DNA of 64,000 bases from HTCC5015 sp051747425 (lineage in GTDB: Bacteria > Pseudomonadota > Gammaproteobacteria > HTCC5015), in assembly GCA_051747425.1 (NCBI GenBank), contig JBNJGD010000002.1, positions 1 to 64,000 on the forward strand, read 5' to 3'. Positions 25,814 through 38,215 of the stretch are shown piece by piece. Position 1 is the stretch's first letter; the number at the start of each line of letters is the position of its first letter. Both the position numbers and the translations under genes were made by a program. A model generated the notes under the pieces. It was not told where the DNA came from. It did no database searches and worked only from the letters and a program-made list of their open reading frames with translations.

Positions 25814-26887
25814 GTGTCTCTATTCGGTAAAAAACAACCAAAAATGCTGGGGCTGGATATCAGCTCCACTTGCGTCAAACTGCTTGAAATCAGCAAGCAG
25901 AAGGACACCTATCGCGTCGACAGCTACGCCGTAGAGCCCCTGCCAGCCAATGCCGTGGTGGAAAAGACCATCCAGGGCGAGGAAGGCGTAGAGGCCGTGG
26001 GCGAAGCCATCAAGCGTGCGGTCAAACGCTCGGGCTCGCGCACCAAACTGGCCTGTCTGGCAGTACCCAGCTCCGCTGCGATCACCAAAGAGATCACCAT
26101 GCCGGCCGATCTCAGTGAAGACCAGATTGAATCACAGATTATGCTTGAAGCCGAGCAGTATATCCCCTACCCGGCGGATGAAGTCTACCTCGACTTTGTG
26201 GTGTTGGGCCCAAACGCCAAGAATCCGGAAACCGTGGATGTCCTGCTGGCCGCTTCGCGAGATGAAAATGTCGGCTTCCGCACTGCTGCGCTCGAACCGG
26301 CAAACCTCACTGCCAAGGAAGTCGGCGTCGAGGCCTACGCCATCGAAGACGCCTTCAAGCTGCTGGCTCACCAGGTTCCCGACTACGGCGTCGACAAAAC
26401 CGTCGCCATTGTCGACATTGGCGCCACCATGACCAGCCTCAATGTTCTCCACGACTGCAAGCTCGCCTACACGCGCGAACAGCCCTTTGGCGGGAAGCAG
26501 TTAACCGAGGAAATCATGCGCCGCTACGGCCTCTCCTTCGAGGATGCCGGGCGGGTTAAAAAAGAAGGTGGACTGCCGGAAAACTACGAGCCGGAAGTGC
26601 TCACGCCCTTCAAGGAGACCATGTCTCAACAAGTCGGCCGTTTCCTTCAGTTTTACTACTCGGCCACGGAAAAAGAGCATGTCGACCACATCATTCTCGC
26701 CGGGGGCTGCGCCAATATTCCCAACATCGCGGACATTGTCGAACACAACCTTGGCATTACAACATCCATAGCCGACCCGTTTGCCCATGTTGAAGTGGCC
26801 AATCGGGTGCCCAAAAACCGCTTGCTCGGCGACGCCACAGCTCTGCTGATCGCCTGCGGCCTGGCCCTGAGGAGCGTTGAAGAATGA
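25814..26887 (+). CDS. pilM: Type IV pilus inner-membrane platform protein PilM
   Basis: Cytoplasmic actin-like ATP-binding protein that docks the N-terminus of PilN and links the pilus alignment complex to the assembly motor. The 357-residue protein shows the FtsA/actin-type pattern: phosphate-1 segment LGLDISSTCVKLLE (about 12-25), phosphate-2 VAIVDIGATMTSL and adenosine motif ILAGGCANIP. The start is a GTG; 25814 gives MSLFGKKQPK, which aligns with PilM homologues, while a GTG four codons earlier is possible. It overlaps pilN by four bases (ATGA). Confidence 0.95.
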   Translation: MSLFGKKQPKMLGLDISSTCVKLLEISKQKDTYRVDSYAVEPLPANAVVEKTIQGEEGVEAVGEAIKRAVKRSGSRTKLACLAVPSSAAITKEITMPADLSEDQIESQIMLEAEQYIPYPADEVYLDFVVLGPNAKNPETVDVLLAASRDENVGFRTAALEPANLTAKEVGVEAYAIEDAFKLLAHQVPDYGVDKTVAIVDIGATMTSLNVLHDCKLAYTREQPFGGKQLTEEIMRRYGLSFEDAGRVKKEGGLPENYEPEVLTPFKETMSQQVGRFLQFYYSATEKEHVDHIILAGGCANIPNIADIVEHNLGITTSIADPFAHVEVANRVPKNRLLGDATALLIACGLALRSVEE

Positions 26888-27450
26888 CCACCAGAAGAAT
26901 CAACCTGCTGCCCTGGCGCGAAGAACTTCGCAAGCAGAAGAACATTGAGTTCGGCATCTATGCCGGTATCGCTGTCGCTGCATCTGCCTGTATTATCTTT
27001 CTGGTTACTCTCTACTATCAGGACCGGGTCAACTTTCAGGAGCAGCGTAATAACTTTCTGTCCAGCGAAATTCGCGTTCTCGACTCCAAGCTCGAAACGA
27101 TACAGGAACTCGAGAAAACCAAGGAAGACCTCCTTGCACGCATGAAAATTATTCAGGAACTTCAGGGCAGCCGGTCTCAAGTCGTACACACATTCGAGGA
27201 TGTGGTCACCAGCATGCCCGACGGCATCTGGGCCTCGCGTATCAAGCAAGCCGGGAAGACCATCACCATTGAGGGTTTTGCCGAGTCCAACGCACGCGTA
27301 TCGGCCTACATGAGAAATCTTGACGAATCCAACTGGTTTTCCAATGCCACACTGGTGAACATTGAAAACAGTCAGGATGGCAACGGCGCCGCTTTCAGCC
27401 TGGAAGTCACTCAGGATTCACCTAATAGTGAAGACGACGAAGAGGGCTAG
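26884..27450 (+). CDS. pilN: Type IV pilus assembly protein PilN
   Basis: Inner-membrane component of the alignment complex. The 188-residue protein has the short cytoplasmic PilM-binding motif INLLPWR at residues 6-12, one membrane helix (about 23-43), a coiled-coil (about 44-85) and a ferredoxin-like periplasmic domain that pairs with PilO. The second gene of pilMNOPQ; its stop is followed eight bases later by the pilO start. Confidence 0.96.
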   Translation: MTTRRINLLPWREELRKQKNIEFGIYAGIAVAASACIIFLVTLYYQDRVNFQEQRNNFLSSEIRVLDSKLETIQELEKTKEDLLARMKIIQELQGSRSQVVHTFEDVVTSMPDGIWASRIKQAGKTITIEGFAESNARVSAYMRNLDESNWFSNATLVNIENSQDGNGAAFSLEVTQDSPNSEDDEEG

Positions 27451-27458
27451 GGGATCTT

Positions 27459-28070
27459 ATGAATTTTGAAGAAATCCAGGATTATCTCGAGCCAGATAAC
27501 CTTAAAAAAATCGGCTCACTTCCCAAGGCATTCCAGGCTGGCGTGATAGCCGTAGTCTGTGTACTGGTTCTATTGGGCGGCTATTATTTTGTCATCTCCA
27601 AGAAACAGGAAGAGCTCGAGCAAGTACAACGATCTGAGCAATCCCTGCGTAGCGAATTTGAACGAAAACAGCGCAAGGCTTCGAATCTCAGGGCCTACGA
27701 GGAACAGCTTGAAGAGATGAAGAAAACTTTTGGCTCCATGCTCAAGAGCCTGCCGGACAAAACTGAAGTAGACAATTTGCTGGTTGAGGTTTCGCGAGCC
27801 GGTTCATCGAACAATCTTAAAATTAACCAGTTCAAGCCCTCAGGCGAACAATCAAAAGAATTCTACGCAGAGTACCCCATTACCATGCGCCTCGCCGGCT
27901 CTTACACCGAGCTGACCGGCTTCATCAGCAGTATCGCCGCCATGCAGCGCATCGTGACATTGCACAACATCAACATCGCACCCGAGGGCGGAGAGGGTTC
28001 CAGCCTTTTGAATGTCGAGTTGACCGCTAAAACCTACAGGTACCTATCTGATGAAGACAGCAGTCAATAA
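27459..28070 (+). CDS. pilO: Type IV pilus assembly protein PilO
   Basis: Partner of PilN in the inner-membrane alignment complex. The 203-residue protein has a short cytoplasmic start, a membrane helix (about 26-47), a long charged coiled-coil (KKQEELEQVQRSEQSLRSEFERK onward) and a periplasmic ferredoxin-like domain. Its last 20 bases overlap pilP, so the two are translationally coupled. Confidence 0.96.
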   Translation: MNFEEIQDYLEPDNLKKIGSLPKAFQAGVIAVVCVLVLLGGYYFVISKKQEELEQVQRSEQSLRSEFERKQRKASNLRAYEEQLEEMKKTFGSMLKSLPDKTEVDNLLVEVSRAGSSNNLKINQFKPSGEQSKEFYAEYPITMRLAGSYTELTGFISSIAAMQRIVTLHNINIAPEGGEGSSLLNVELTAKTYRYLSDEDSSQ

Positions 28071-28590
28071 ACTGATCTACAAGCCAATTCTCTGCTGTTT
28101 GACAGTGGCGGGACTCGCTGCCTGCTCCTCAGACATGAGTGACCTTGAGCAGTATATTGAGAACACCAAACAGCGTTACCAGGGCAGTGTGGAGCCCCTG
28201 CCCGAGTTTGACCTCTATCGCGGTTATGAATACAGGCACGACGGGCGTAACCCGTTTGCCCCTCAAAGCGCTATTGAACGTCGAGAGCAGCCAGCCAACA
28301 TGGAAGGTGAAAATGCCCCGGACCCCGATCGCCGTAAGGAACCGCTGGAGTTTTTCCCATTGGACTCTCTGCTTATGGTAGGCACGCTGGAGCGGGAGGG
28401 CTTCCGCTGGGGCCTGATCAAGGACAGTGAAGGCACCGTGCACCGTGTTAAACGAGGCAATTACGCCGGACAAAACTACGGCCGGATCAACGAAATAACC
28501 GAAACCTACATCCAGGTGACCGAACTGATTCAAAATGACAGCGGCCTCTGGGAAGAGCGCAAATCACAAATCCGAATCGGCGAGCGATAA
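28051..28590 (+). CDS. pilP: Type IV pilus lipoprotein PilP
   Basis: Periplasmic lipoprotein that connects PilN/PilO to the secretin PilQ. The 179-residue protein has a signal with lipobox LAAC (C25), a flexible proline-rich linker and a C-terminal beta-domain (about 95-175) that binds the PilQ N0 domain, including the DGRNPFAP segment typical of PilP. It starts 20 bases inside pilO and its stop comes 18 bases before the chosen pilQ start. Confidence 0.95.
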   Translation: MKTAVNKLIYKPILCCLTVAGLAACSSDMSDLEQYIENTKQRYQGSVEPLPEFDLYRGYEYRHDGRNPFAPQSAIERREQPANMEGENAPDPDRRKEPLEFFPLDSLLMVGTLEREGFRWGLIKDSEGTVHRVKRGNYAGQNYGRINEITETYIQVTELIQNDSGLWEERKSQIRIGER

Positions 28591-28608
28591 GTGGCAGGGG
28601 AACATTCA

Positions 28609-30711
28609 ATGAGAGTACACACCATGTTTATAAAGCCTTTGAGCAAGCTTGTAATTCTGCTAAGTATCCTGTGCTGCCATCAGGCAGCCTGGGCGGCCAG
28701 CAATGCCATTACCGATGTCAGCTTTGAAACGCTGCCAGGCGATCGCATTCAACTCGCCATTGAAATGGAGGAGACCGCCCCCGAACCCCTCAGCTTTACC
28801 ATCAACAATCCGGCGCGAATTGCCCTGGACTTTCAGGACACTGTTTCCAAAGTGACCAAGGGCGCCATTCCAGTGGGAGTGGGCGCTATTTCCTCGGTGA
28901 ATGTCGCAACACAAAATGAGCGAACCCGCGTGGTCATCAATCTGGCCGAACTGGTGGGCTACGACCTCCAGACCAATAACAACACACTCTATGTCACCCT
29001 TGACGACTCCGTTGAAGGCTCCACCAGTAACATCAGCTCCCTCAGCTCCACACCGACGGCTGGAAAACCGAAAAAAGCGGAAGAGCAAGTCAATCGTGTC
29101 GATGGTATCGACTTCCGTCGAGGCGACGAAGGTCAAGGCCTGGTAATTGTTGAGCTGGCGTCGGCCAGCACACCGGTCAATGTCGTCCAGGAAGGCAGCA
29201 AGATCATCACCGAGTTTGTCGGCGCCGACATTGAGGACGACATGATTCAGCGCCTCGATGTACTCGACTTTGCCACTCCGGCCAAGTTTATCGACATCGC
29301 TCAGGCCGAAGACGGCGTCAGGGTTGTCACTACACCCTCAGATAGCAATTTTGAACACATTGCCTACCAGTCAGATAACATTTTCACCCTGGAGCTCAAG
29401 CCGATCGCCAAGGAAGAGCTGGAGCGTCAGGCGCGCGACAAGTTCGGTTACACCGGCGAGCGCCTGTCACTCAACTTCCAGGACATTGAAGTACGCTCGG
29501 TGCTGCAATTGATTGCCGACTTCACCGGCCTCAATGTCGTTGTCAGTGACTCGGTATCCGGTTCGCTGACCTTGCGCCTTAAAAATGTCCCCTGGGATCA
29601 GGCCCTGGACATCATCCTCAAGACCAAGGGGCTGGACAAGCGCAAATCCGGGAATGTACTGCTGATCGCTCCCACCGAGGAAATTGCCCAGCAGGAGAAA
29701 CTCTCCCTTGAAGCCAAACAGCAGGTCAAAGAGCTGGCTCCCGTACAATCCGAGTTTTTCCAAATCAACTACGCCAAAGCTGCCGACATTATGGCTCTCG
29801 TAGCGGGTGACGGTGGAAACACCATACTGTCTGAACGCGGAACGGCGTCCGTTGACCAGCGCACCAATACGCTCATGGTCAACGATACTTCAGAAGTGCT
29901 TGAAGAAGTACGCAGCCTGATCCAAAGGCTGGATGTCGCAGTCAAGCAGGTGTTGATTGAGTCCCGCATCGTTATTGCAACGGACGAATTTGACAAGCAG
30001 CTCGGGGCCCGTTTTGGCGTTGCCCAACGCAACCCGCAAGATGGTGACCTGCTGACCTCGGGCAGCCTTAATGGCACGACTCAGGCCATTAACGGCGAAA
30101 CCATCGAAATGAATGATCGCCTTAATTTCAACCTGCCCGTGACCGGCGGCTCTCTCGGTGGTGCTGGCCAGCTGGCCTTGGCTCTGGCCAACGATGACAG
30201 CATCCTCGAACTTGAGCTCTCCGCCCTGCAAGCAGAGGGCAAGGGTGAAATTATTTCGACACCCCGCGTCATCACCGCAAACCAGAAAGAAGCTTTCATC
30301 GAACAGGGTGTGGAAATACCCTATTTGGAAGCCTCATCCAGTGGCGCGGCGACGGTTACCTTCAAAAAAGCGGTTCTCAGCCTGACCGTGACACCGCAGA
30401 TCACCCCTGATGAGCGCATCATTCTCGACCTGAGCGTCAAACAGGATTCGGTTGGCGAAATTTTTGGTGGCATTCCCAGTATTGACACGCGTGAACTCGA
30501 GACGCAGGTACTCGTCGACAACGGCGAGACGGTCGTACTCGGCGGTATCTTTGAGCACGAGACACTGGACTCAGTCACCAAAGTACCCTTCTTTGGTGAC
30601 CTGCCGGGCATCGGCCGCTTCTTCCGCCAGACTGTCTCCCAGGACCAAAAGCGCGAAATCCTGGTATTCGTGACTCCAAAAATCGTTCGAGAGAGCATGG
30701 AATTCAACTGA
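28609..30711 (+). CDS. pilQ: Type IV pilus secretin PilQ
   Basis: Outer-membrane pore through which the pilus passes. The 700-residue precursor has a signal peptide (to about AAWA, 31-34), two AMIN domains for peptidoglycan contact (about 35-125 and 160-265), the secretin N0 domain starting LSLNFQDIEVRSVLQ, an N1 domain and the C-terminal secretin barrel (about 480-700) with VPFFGDLPGIGRFFR. The ATG at 28609 has AGGGGA eight bases upstream; a GTG at 28591 and an ATG at 28624 are less likely. Last of pilMNOPQ, five bases before aroK. Confidence 0.97.
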   Translation: MRVHTMFIKPLSKLVILLSILCCHQAAWAASNAITDVSFETLPGDRIQLAIEMEETAPEPLSFTINNPARIALDFQDTVSKVTKGAIPVGVGAISSVNVATQNERTRVVINLAELVGYDLQTNNNTLYVTLDDSVEGSTSNISSLSSTPTAGKPKKAEEQVNRVDGIDFRRGDEGQGLVIVELASASTPVNVVQEGSKIITEFVGADIEDDMIQRLDVLDFATPAKFIDIAQAEDGVRVVTTPSDSNFEHIAYQSDNIFTLELKPIAKEELERQARDKFGYTGERLSLNFQDIEVRSVLQLIADFTGLNVVVSDSVSGSLTLRLKNVPWDQALDIILKTKGLDKRKSGNVLLIAPTEEIAQQEKLSLEAKQQVKELAPVQSEFFQINYAKAADIMALVAGDGGNTILSERGTASVDQRTNTLMVNDTSEVLEEVRSLIQRLDVAVKQVLIESRIVIATDEFDKQLGARFGVAQRNPQDGDLLTSGSLNGTTQAINGETIEMNDRLNFNLPVTGGSLGGAGQLALALANDDSILELELSALQAEGKGEIISTPRVITANQKEAFIEQGVEIPYLEASSSGAATVTFKKAVLSLTVTPQITPDERIILDLSVKQDSVGEIFGGIPSIDTRELETQVLVDNGETVVLGGIFEHETLDSVTKVPFFGDLPGIGRFFRQTVSQDQKREILVFVTPKIVRESMEFN

Positions 30712-30716
30712 TATCG

Positions 30717-31247
30717 ATGCCCCAATCGCTGTTCCTGATCGGCCCCATGGGGGCCGGCAAAACCACCATTGGCCGACTGTTATCACAACAGCTCGGCCTT
30801 TCCTTTGTCGACTCGGACCACTACATTGAGGAGCGTACGGGCGTCAGCATCCCTACCATTTTCGAGTACGAGGGCGAGGCCGGATTTCGCCAGCGCGAAG
30901 CCAGAGCCATTGATGAGCTGAGCCGAAGACAGGGCATTGTCCTGGCCACAGGCGGCGGCGCCGTCACTACGGAAAAAAACCGCCTCAATCTGGCCGCACG
31001 CGGCCTGGTTCTCTACCTGAAAACCTCCATTGATGAGCAACTCAAACGCGCGGGCAACGACAAAAACCGCCCTCTGATGCAAACACCCGACCCGCGAGAA
31101 AAACTCAAAGCAATGGCCGAGCAACGCAATCCACTCTATCAACAGATTGCCGATCACACCTTTGACACGGATAATAGAACCGCCCGGCAAGTCGTCAAAA
31201 GCATTCTGTCATCCATAGAGGAAAAGCGTGAAAACACTCAAGGTTGA
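30717..31247 (+). CDS. aroK: Shikimate kinase
   Basis: Phosphorylates shikimate at the 3-hydroxyl with ATP in the aromatic amino-acid pathway. The 176-residue P-loop kinase has Walker A GPMGAGKTT at about 9-17, the shikimate-binding DSDHYIEERTG and a GGGAV motif in the lid-side region. It follows pilQ by five bases and overlaps aroB by 20, so the aromatic genes are probably co-transcribed with the pilus operon, an arrangement shared with Pseudomonas and E. coli. Confidence 0.97.
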   Translation: MPQSLFLIGPMGAGKTTIGRLLSQQLGLSFVDSDHYIEERTGVSIPTIFEYEGEAGFRQREARAIDELSRRQGIVLATGGGAVTTEKNRLNLAARGLVLYLKTSIDEQLKRAGNDKNRPLMQTPDPREKLKAMAEQRNPLYQQIADHTFDTDNRTARQVVKSILSSIEEKRENTQG

Positions 31248-32310
31248 ACTCGGAGAACGCAGCTACCCCATCCATATCGGCAGCCAACTGCTGTCCGACC
31301 CCGAGCTCTACCGCCCCCATATCGACGGCCGCAATGTCATGGTCATCAGTAACGACACCGTGGCTCCGCTTTACCTGGACCGAGTCATGCAAGCCCTGGG
31401 TGAATGGCGCTGTGAAAGCCTGACCCTGCCCGACGGCGAGGCCTACAAAACCCTCGACACCCTCAATCAGATTTACACTCGCCTTCTCGAAGGCGCCTTC
31501 GATCGCAAAACCACACTGGTCGCCCTCGGTGGCGGCGTAGTCGGCGACATCGTCGGATACGCCGCCGCCTCCTACCAGCGCGGCGTGCCCTTCATCCAGA
31601 TTCCCACGACATTGCTGGCCCAGGTAGACTCCTCGGTTGGCGGAAAAACAGCGGTCAACCACCCCCTGGGCAAGAACATGATCGGCGCTTTCTACCAGCC
31701 TCGCTGTGTTATTGCCGACATCGACACCCTCAACTCCCTGCCTGAACGCGAGCTCAGTGCCGGGCTGGCCGAAGTCATTAAATACGGATTGCTGGGCGAT
31801 ATCGATTTTCTCGACTGGATCGAAAACAACATAGACGCCCTCAATCAGCGCGATCCGGAGGCACTCACTCAGGCTATCGCCCACTCCTGCCAGATGAAAG
31901 CCGACATTGTCGCCGCCGATGAACGCGAGGACGGCAAGCGCGCGCTACTCAATCTCGGCCACACCTTTGGCCACGCTATTGAGACCCATATGGGGTATGG
32001 CGAGTGGCTGCACGGTGAGGCTGTTGGAGCCGGTATGGCACTGGCCGCCGAGATGTCCCACGCCTGTGGCTGGCTCCGGGAATCCGATGTCGATCGAGCC
32101 AGACGATTAATTTCAGCGGCCAAATTGCCCGTATCCCCACCCGCGGACATGACGGCGGGTGACTTCCTCGAACACATGGCGCGGGACAAAAAAGTCATCG
32201 ACGGGCAACTGAGACTGGTGCTCCTCAAGGCGCTGGGCGAGGCAGTGGTCACTGCGGACTATCCTCCCGAGAAACTCCCCGCCATTCTGTCCGGCTACAG
32301 CACTTTATGA
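31228..32310 (+). CDS. aroB: 3-dehydroquinate synthase
   Basis: NAD- and zinc-dependent enzyme that cyclises DAHP to 3-dehydroquinate, the second shikimate step. The 360-residue protein has the NAD-binding GGGVVGD, the substrate loop QIPTTLLAQVDSSVGGKTAVN (split across about 127-148) and the metal-ligand segments ending in HTFGHAIE and HGEAVGAGM. The start is a GTG with GAGGA six bases upstream, inside aroK. The stop overlaps the next ATG by four bases. Confidence 0.97.
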   Translation: MKTLKVELGERSYPIHIGSQLLSDPELYRPHIDGRNVMVISNDTVAPLYLDRVMQALGEWRCESLTLPDGEAYKTLDTLNQIYTRLLEGAFDRKTTLVALGGGVVGDIVGYAAASYQRGVPFIQIPTTLLAQVDSSVGGKTAVNHPLGKNMIGAFYQPRCVIADIDTLNSLPERELSAGLAEVIKYGLLGDIDFLDWIENNIDALNQRDPEALTQAIAHSCQMKADIVAADEREDGKRALLNLGHTFGHAIETHMGYGEWLHGEAVGAGMALAAEMSHACGWLRESDVDRARRLISAAKLPVSPPADMTAGDFLEHMARDKKVIDGQLRLVLLKALGEAVVTADYPPEKLPAILSGYSTL

Positions 32311-33458
32311 TCGACCTCCAAGCCTACGCCTGTGACCACCAGAATAGCCGGGGACGCCACCACCCTGAGGGCGCACCCGGACATCGCAATGAATTCCAGC
32401 GCGACCGCGACCGAATCATTCACAGCTCTGCGTTTCGCCGACTCGAGTACAAAACCCAGGTCTTTATCAACCACGAAGGTGACCTGTTCCGCACTCGCCT
32501 GACCCACACGCTGGAAGTGGCCCAAATCGCCCGCACTATTGCCCGCGCGCTGGGTCTGCACGAGGACCTCACCGAGGCCATTTGCCTGGCTCACGATCTG
32601 GGGCACACCCCCTTTGGCCACGCCGGTCAGGAGGCACTCAACCGCTGCATGAAGCCCTACGGCGGCTTTGAGCACAACCTGCAATCCCTGCGTGTGGTCG
32701 ATTTTCTCGAACAAAAATACGCGGATTTTGACGGCCTCAACCTCAGCTTTGAAACCCGCGAGGGCATTCTCAAACACTGTTCAAAACGCAATGCCAAAGC
32801 ACTGGGCGAACTGGGTCAACGCTTCCTCCAGGGCAGACAGCCCGCTCTGGAAGCGCAACTGGCCAATCTCGCCGACGAGGTAGCCTACAATAACCACGAT
32901 GTTGACGACGGTCTGCGATCCGGACTGATCACCGTTGAGCAACTGCTCGAAGTCGATTTCTTCCGCGAGCGCTACGAAACCGTCCGCAAAAAATACCCGG
33001 GGCTGGAATGGCGGCGCAGCAAATACGAAGTCGTCCGACGAATGATCACCGGACATGTCAGCGATATCATCGAGAACAGCCAGCGCCTGATTGCCGAGCA
33101 AGGCATTGACAGCCCGGAAGATGCTCGCCGCTACAGTGGCAAATTAATCGCTTTCAGCGACACCATCGACCGGCAAAATCGACAACTCAAACACTTCCTG
33201 CTCCGGCACCTCTATCGCCACTACAAAGTCCACCGCATGACCAGCAAAGCCCAGCATGTCATTGAGCGACAATTCGAGGCCTATCTGAATGATCCCCGAC
33301 TACTGCCCGGCAAACACCAGCGAGCAGTGGCCATAGCGGAGGACCGGTCCGGCGAAGACGGGCGCGCCCGGGCCATTGCCGATTACATAGCCGGCATGAC
33401 CGACCGCTACGCCATTGCTGAATACGACCGGCTTTTCGACCCGCACCGCACTGCCTAG
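32307..33458 (+). CDS. dgt: dGTPase-like HD-domain triphosphohydrolase
   Basis: A 383-residue metal-dependent phosphohydrolase of the dNTP triphosphohydrolase (Dgt-like) family, predicted to split dNTPs into nucleoside and triphosphate. The HD-type metal-binding residues lie in TRLTHTLEVAQIAR and AHDLGHTPFGHAG, with EVAYNNHDVDDG as the later conserved segment. Deoxyribonucleotide preference cannot be read from the sequence. It overlaps aroB by four bases (ATGA), taking the place of damX found after aroB in Pseudomonas. Confidence 0.9.
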   Translation: MIDLQAYACDHQNSRGRHHPEGAPGHRNEFQRDRDRIIHSSAFRRLEYKTQVFINHEGDLFRTRLTHTLEVAQIARTIARALGLHEDLTEAICLAHDLGHTPFGHAGQEALNRCMKPYGGFEHNLQSLRVVDFLEQKYADFDGLNLSFETREGILKHCSKRNAKALGELGQRFLQGRQPALEAQLANLADEVAYNNHDVDDGLRSGLITVEQLLEVDFFRERYETVRKKYPGLEWRRSKYEVVRRMITGHVSDIIENSQRLIAEQGIDSPEDARRYSGKLIAFSDTIDRQNRQLKHFLLRHLYRHYKVHRMTSKAQHVIERQFEAYLNDPRLLPGKHQRAVAIAEDRSGEDGRARAIADYIAGMTDRYAIAEYDRLFDPHRTA

Positions 33459-33511
33459 CACTATCCCAGAAAAACCTCTTTAAAATCAGTCACTTGAATT
33501 TTTAGCCCCGG

Positions 33512-33540
33512 TTGCTCGACAGGCTCAATCCCGGTATAAT
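33512..33540 (+). promoter_or_regulatory. gltB promoter
   Basis: TTGCTC at 33512-33517, a 17-base spacer and a perfect TATAAT at 33535-33540, followed by a GC-rich GTCGCCCC discriminator. This predicts a start near 33547 and a leader of about 113 bases before the gltB ATG. Confidence 0.6.
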
Positions 33541-33545
33541 GTCGC

Positions 33546-33659
33546 CCCTTTTGCCCACCGTCAGCGTCGCAACTGGCGGCGAATATCCGGCGCGAAAAAC
33601 GCGACCGAACCATAAACTTCACAGCTTTTGCCAACGGCAAAAACTCGGAGACTATTCTG
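33546..33659 (+). other. Long structured gltB leader
   Basis: The predicted untranslated leader contains TTTTGCC (33626-33632) and GGCAAAA (33636-33642), a perfect 7-bp hairpin with an AAC loop that ends four bases before the CGGAG ribosome site. Further upstream are a CGCG/CGCG hairpin with an A-rich loop and a longer-range GTCGC/GCGAC pairing. No known riboswitch pattern was recognised. Confidence 0.4.
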
Positions 33660-38132
<4,473 letters not shown>

Positions 38133-38151
38133 GCAACCCTCAGAAAACACA

Positions 38152-38176
38152 AGCCCGCCAACTGGCGGGCTTTTTT
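38152..38176 (+). terminator. Rho-independent terminator after gltB
   Basis: AGCCCGCC (38152-38159) and GGCGGGCT (38164-38171) form a perfect 8-bp stem with an AACT loop, followed by a run of six Ts. It lies 20 bases after the gltB stop and isolates dnaG from gltB transcription. Confidence 0.92.
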
Positions 38177-38200
38177 CTGTCTGCCCCAATCAACCCAGTG

Positions 38201-38215
38201 TGGCAAAATGCCCCT
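38201..38215 (+). promoter_or_regulatory. Extended -10 of a possible leaderless dnaG transcript
   Basis: TGGCAAAAT (extended -10, hexamer CAAAAT at 38204-38209) ends exactly six bases before the dnaG ATG, which would put the transcription start on the start codon. No ribosome site is present. The same arrangement precedes bioA. Confidence 0.4.
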
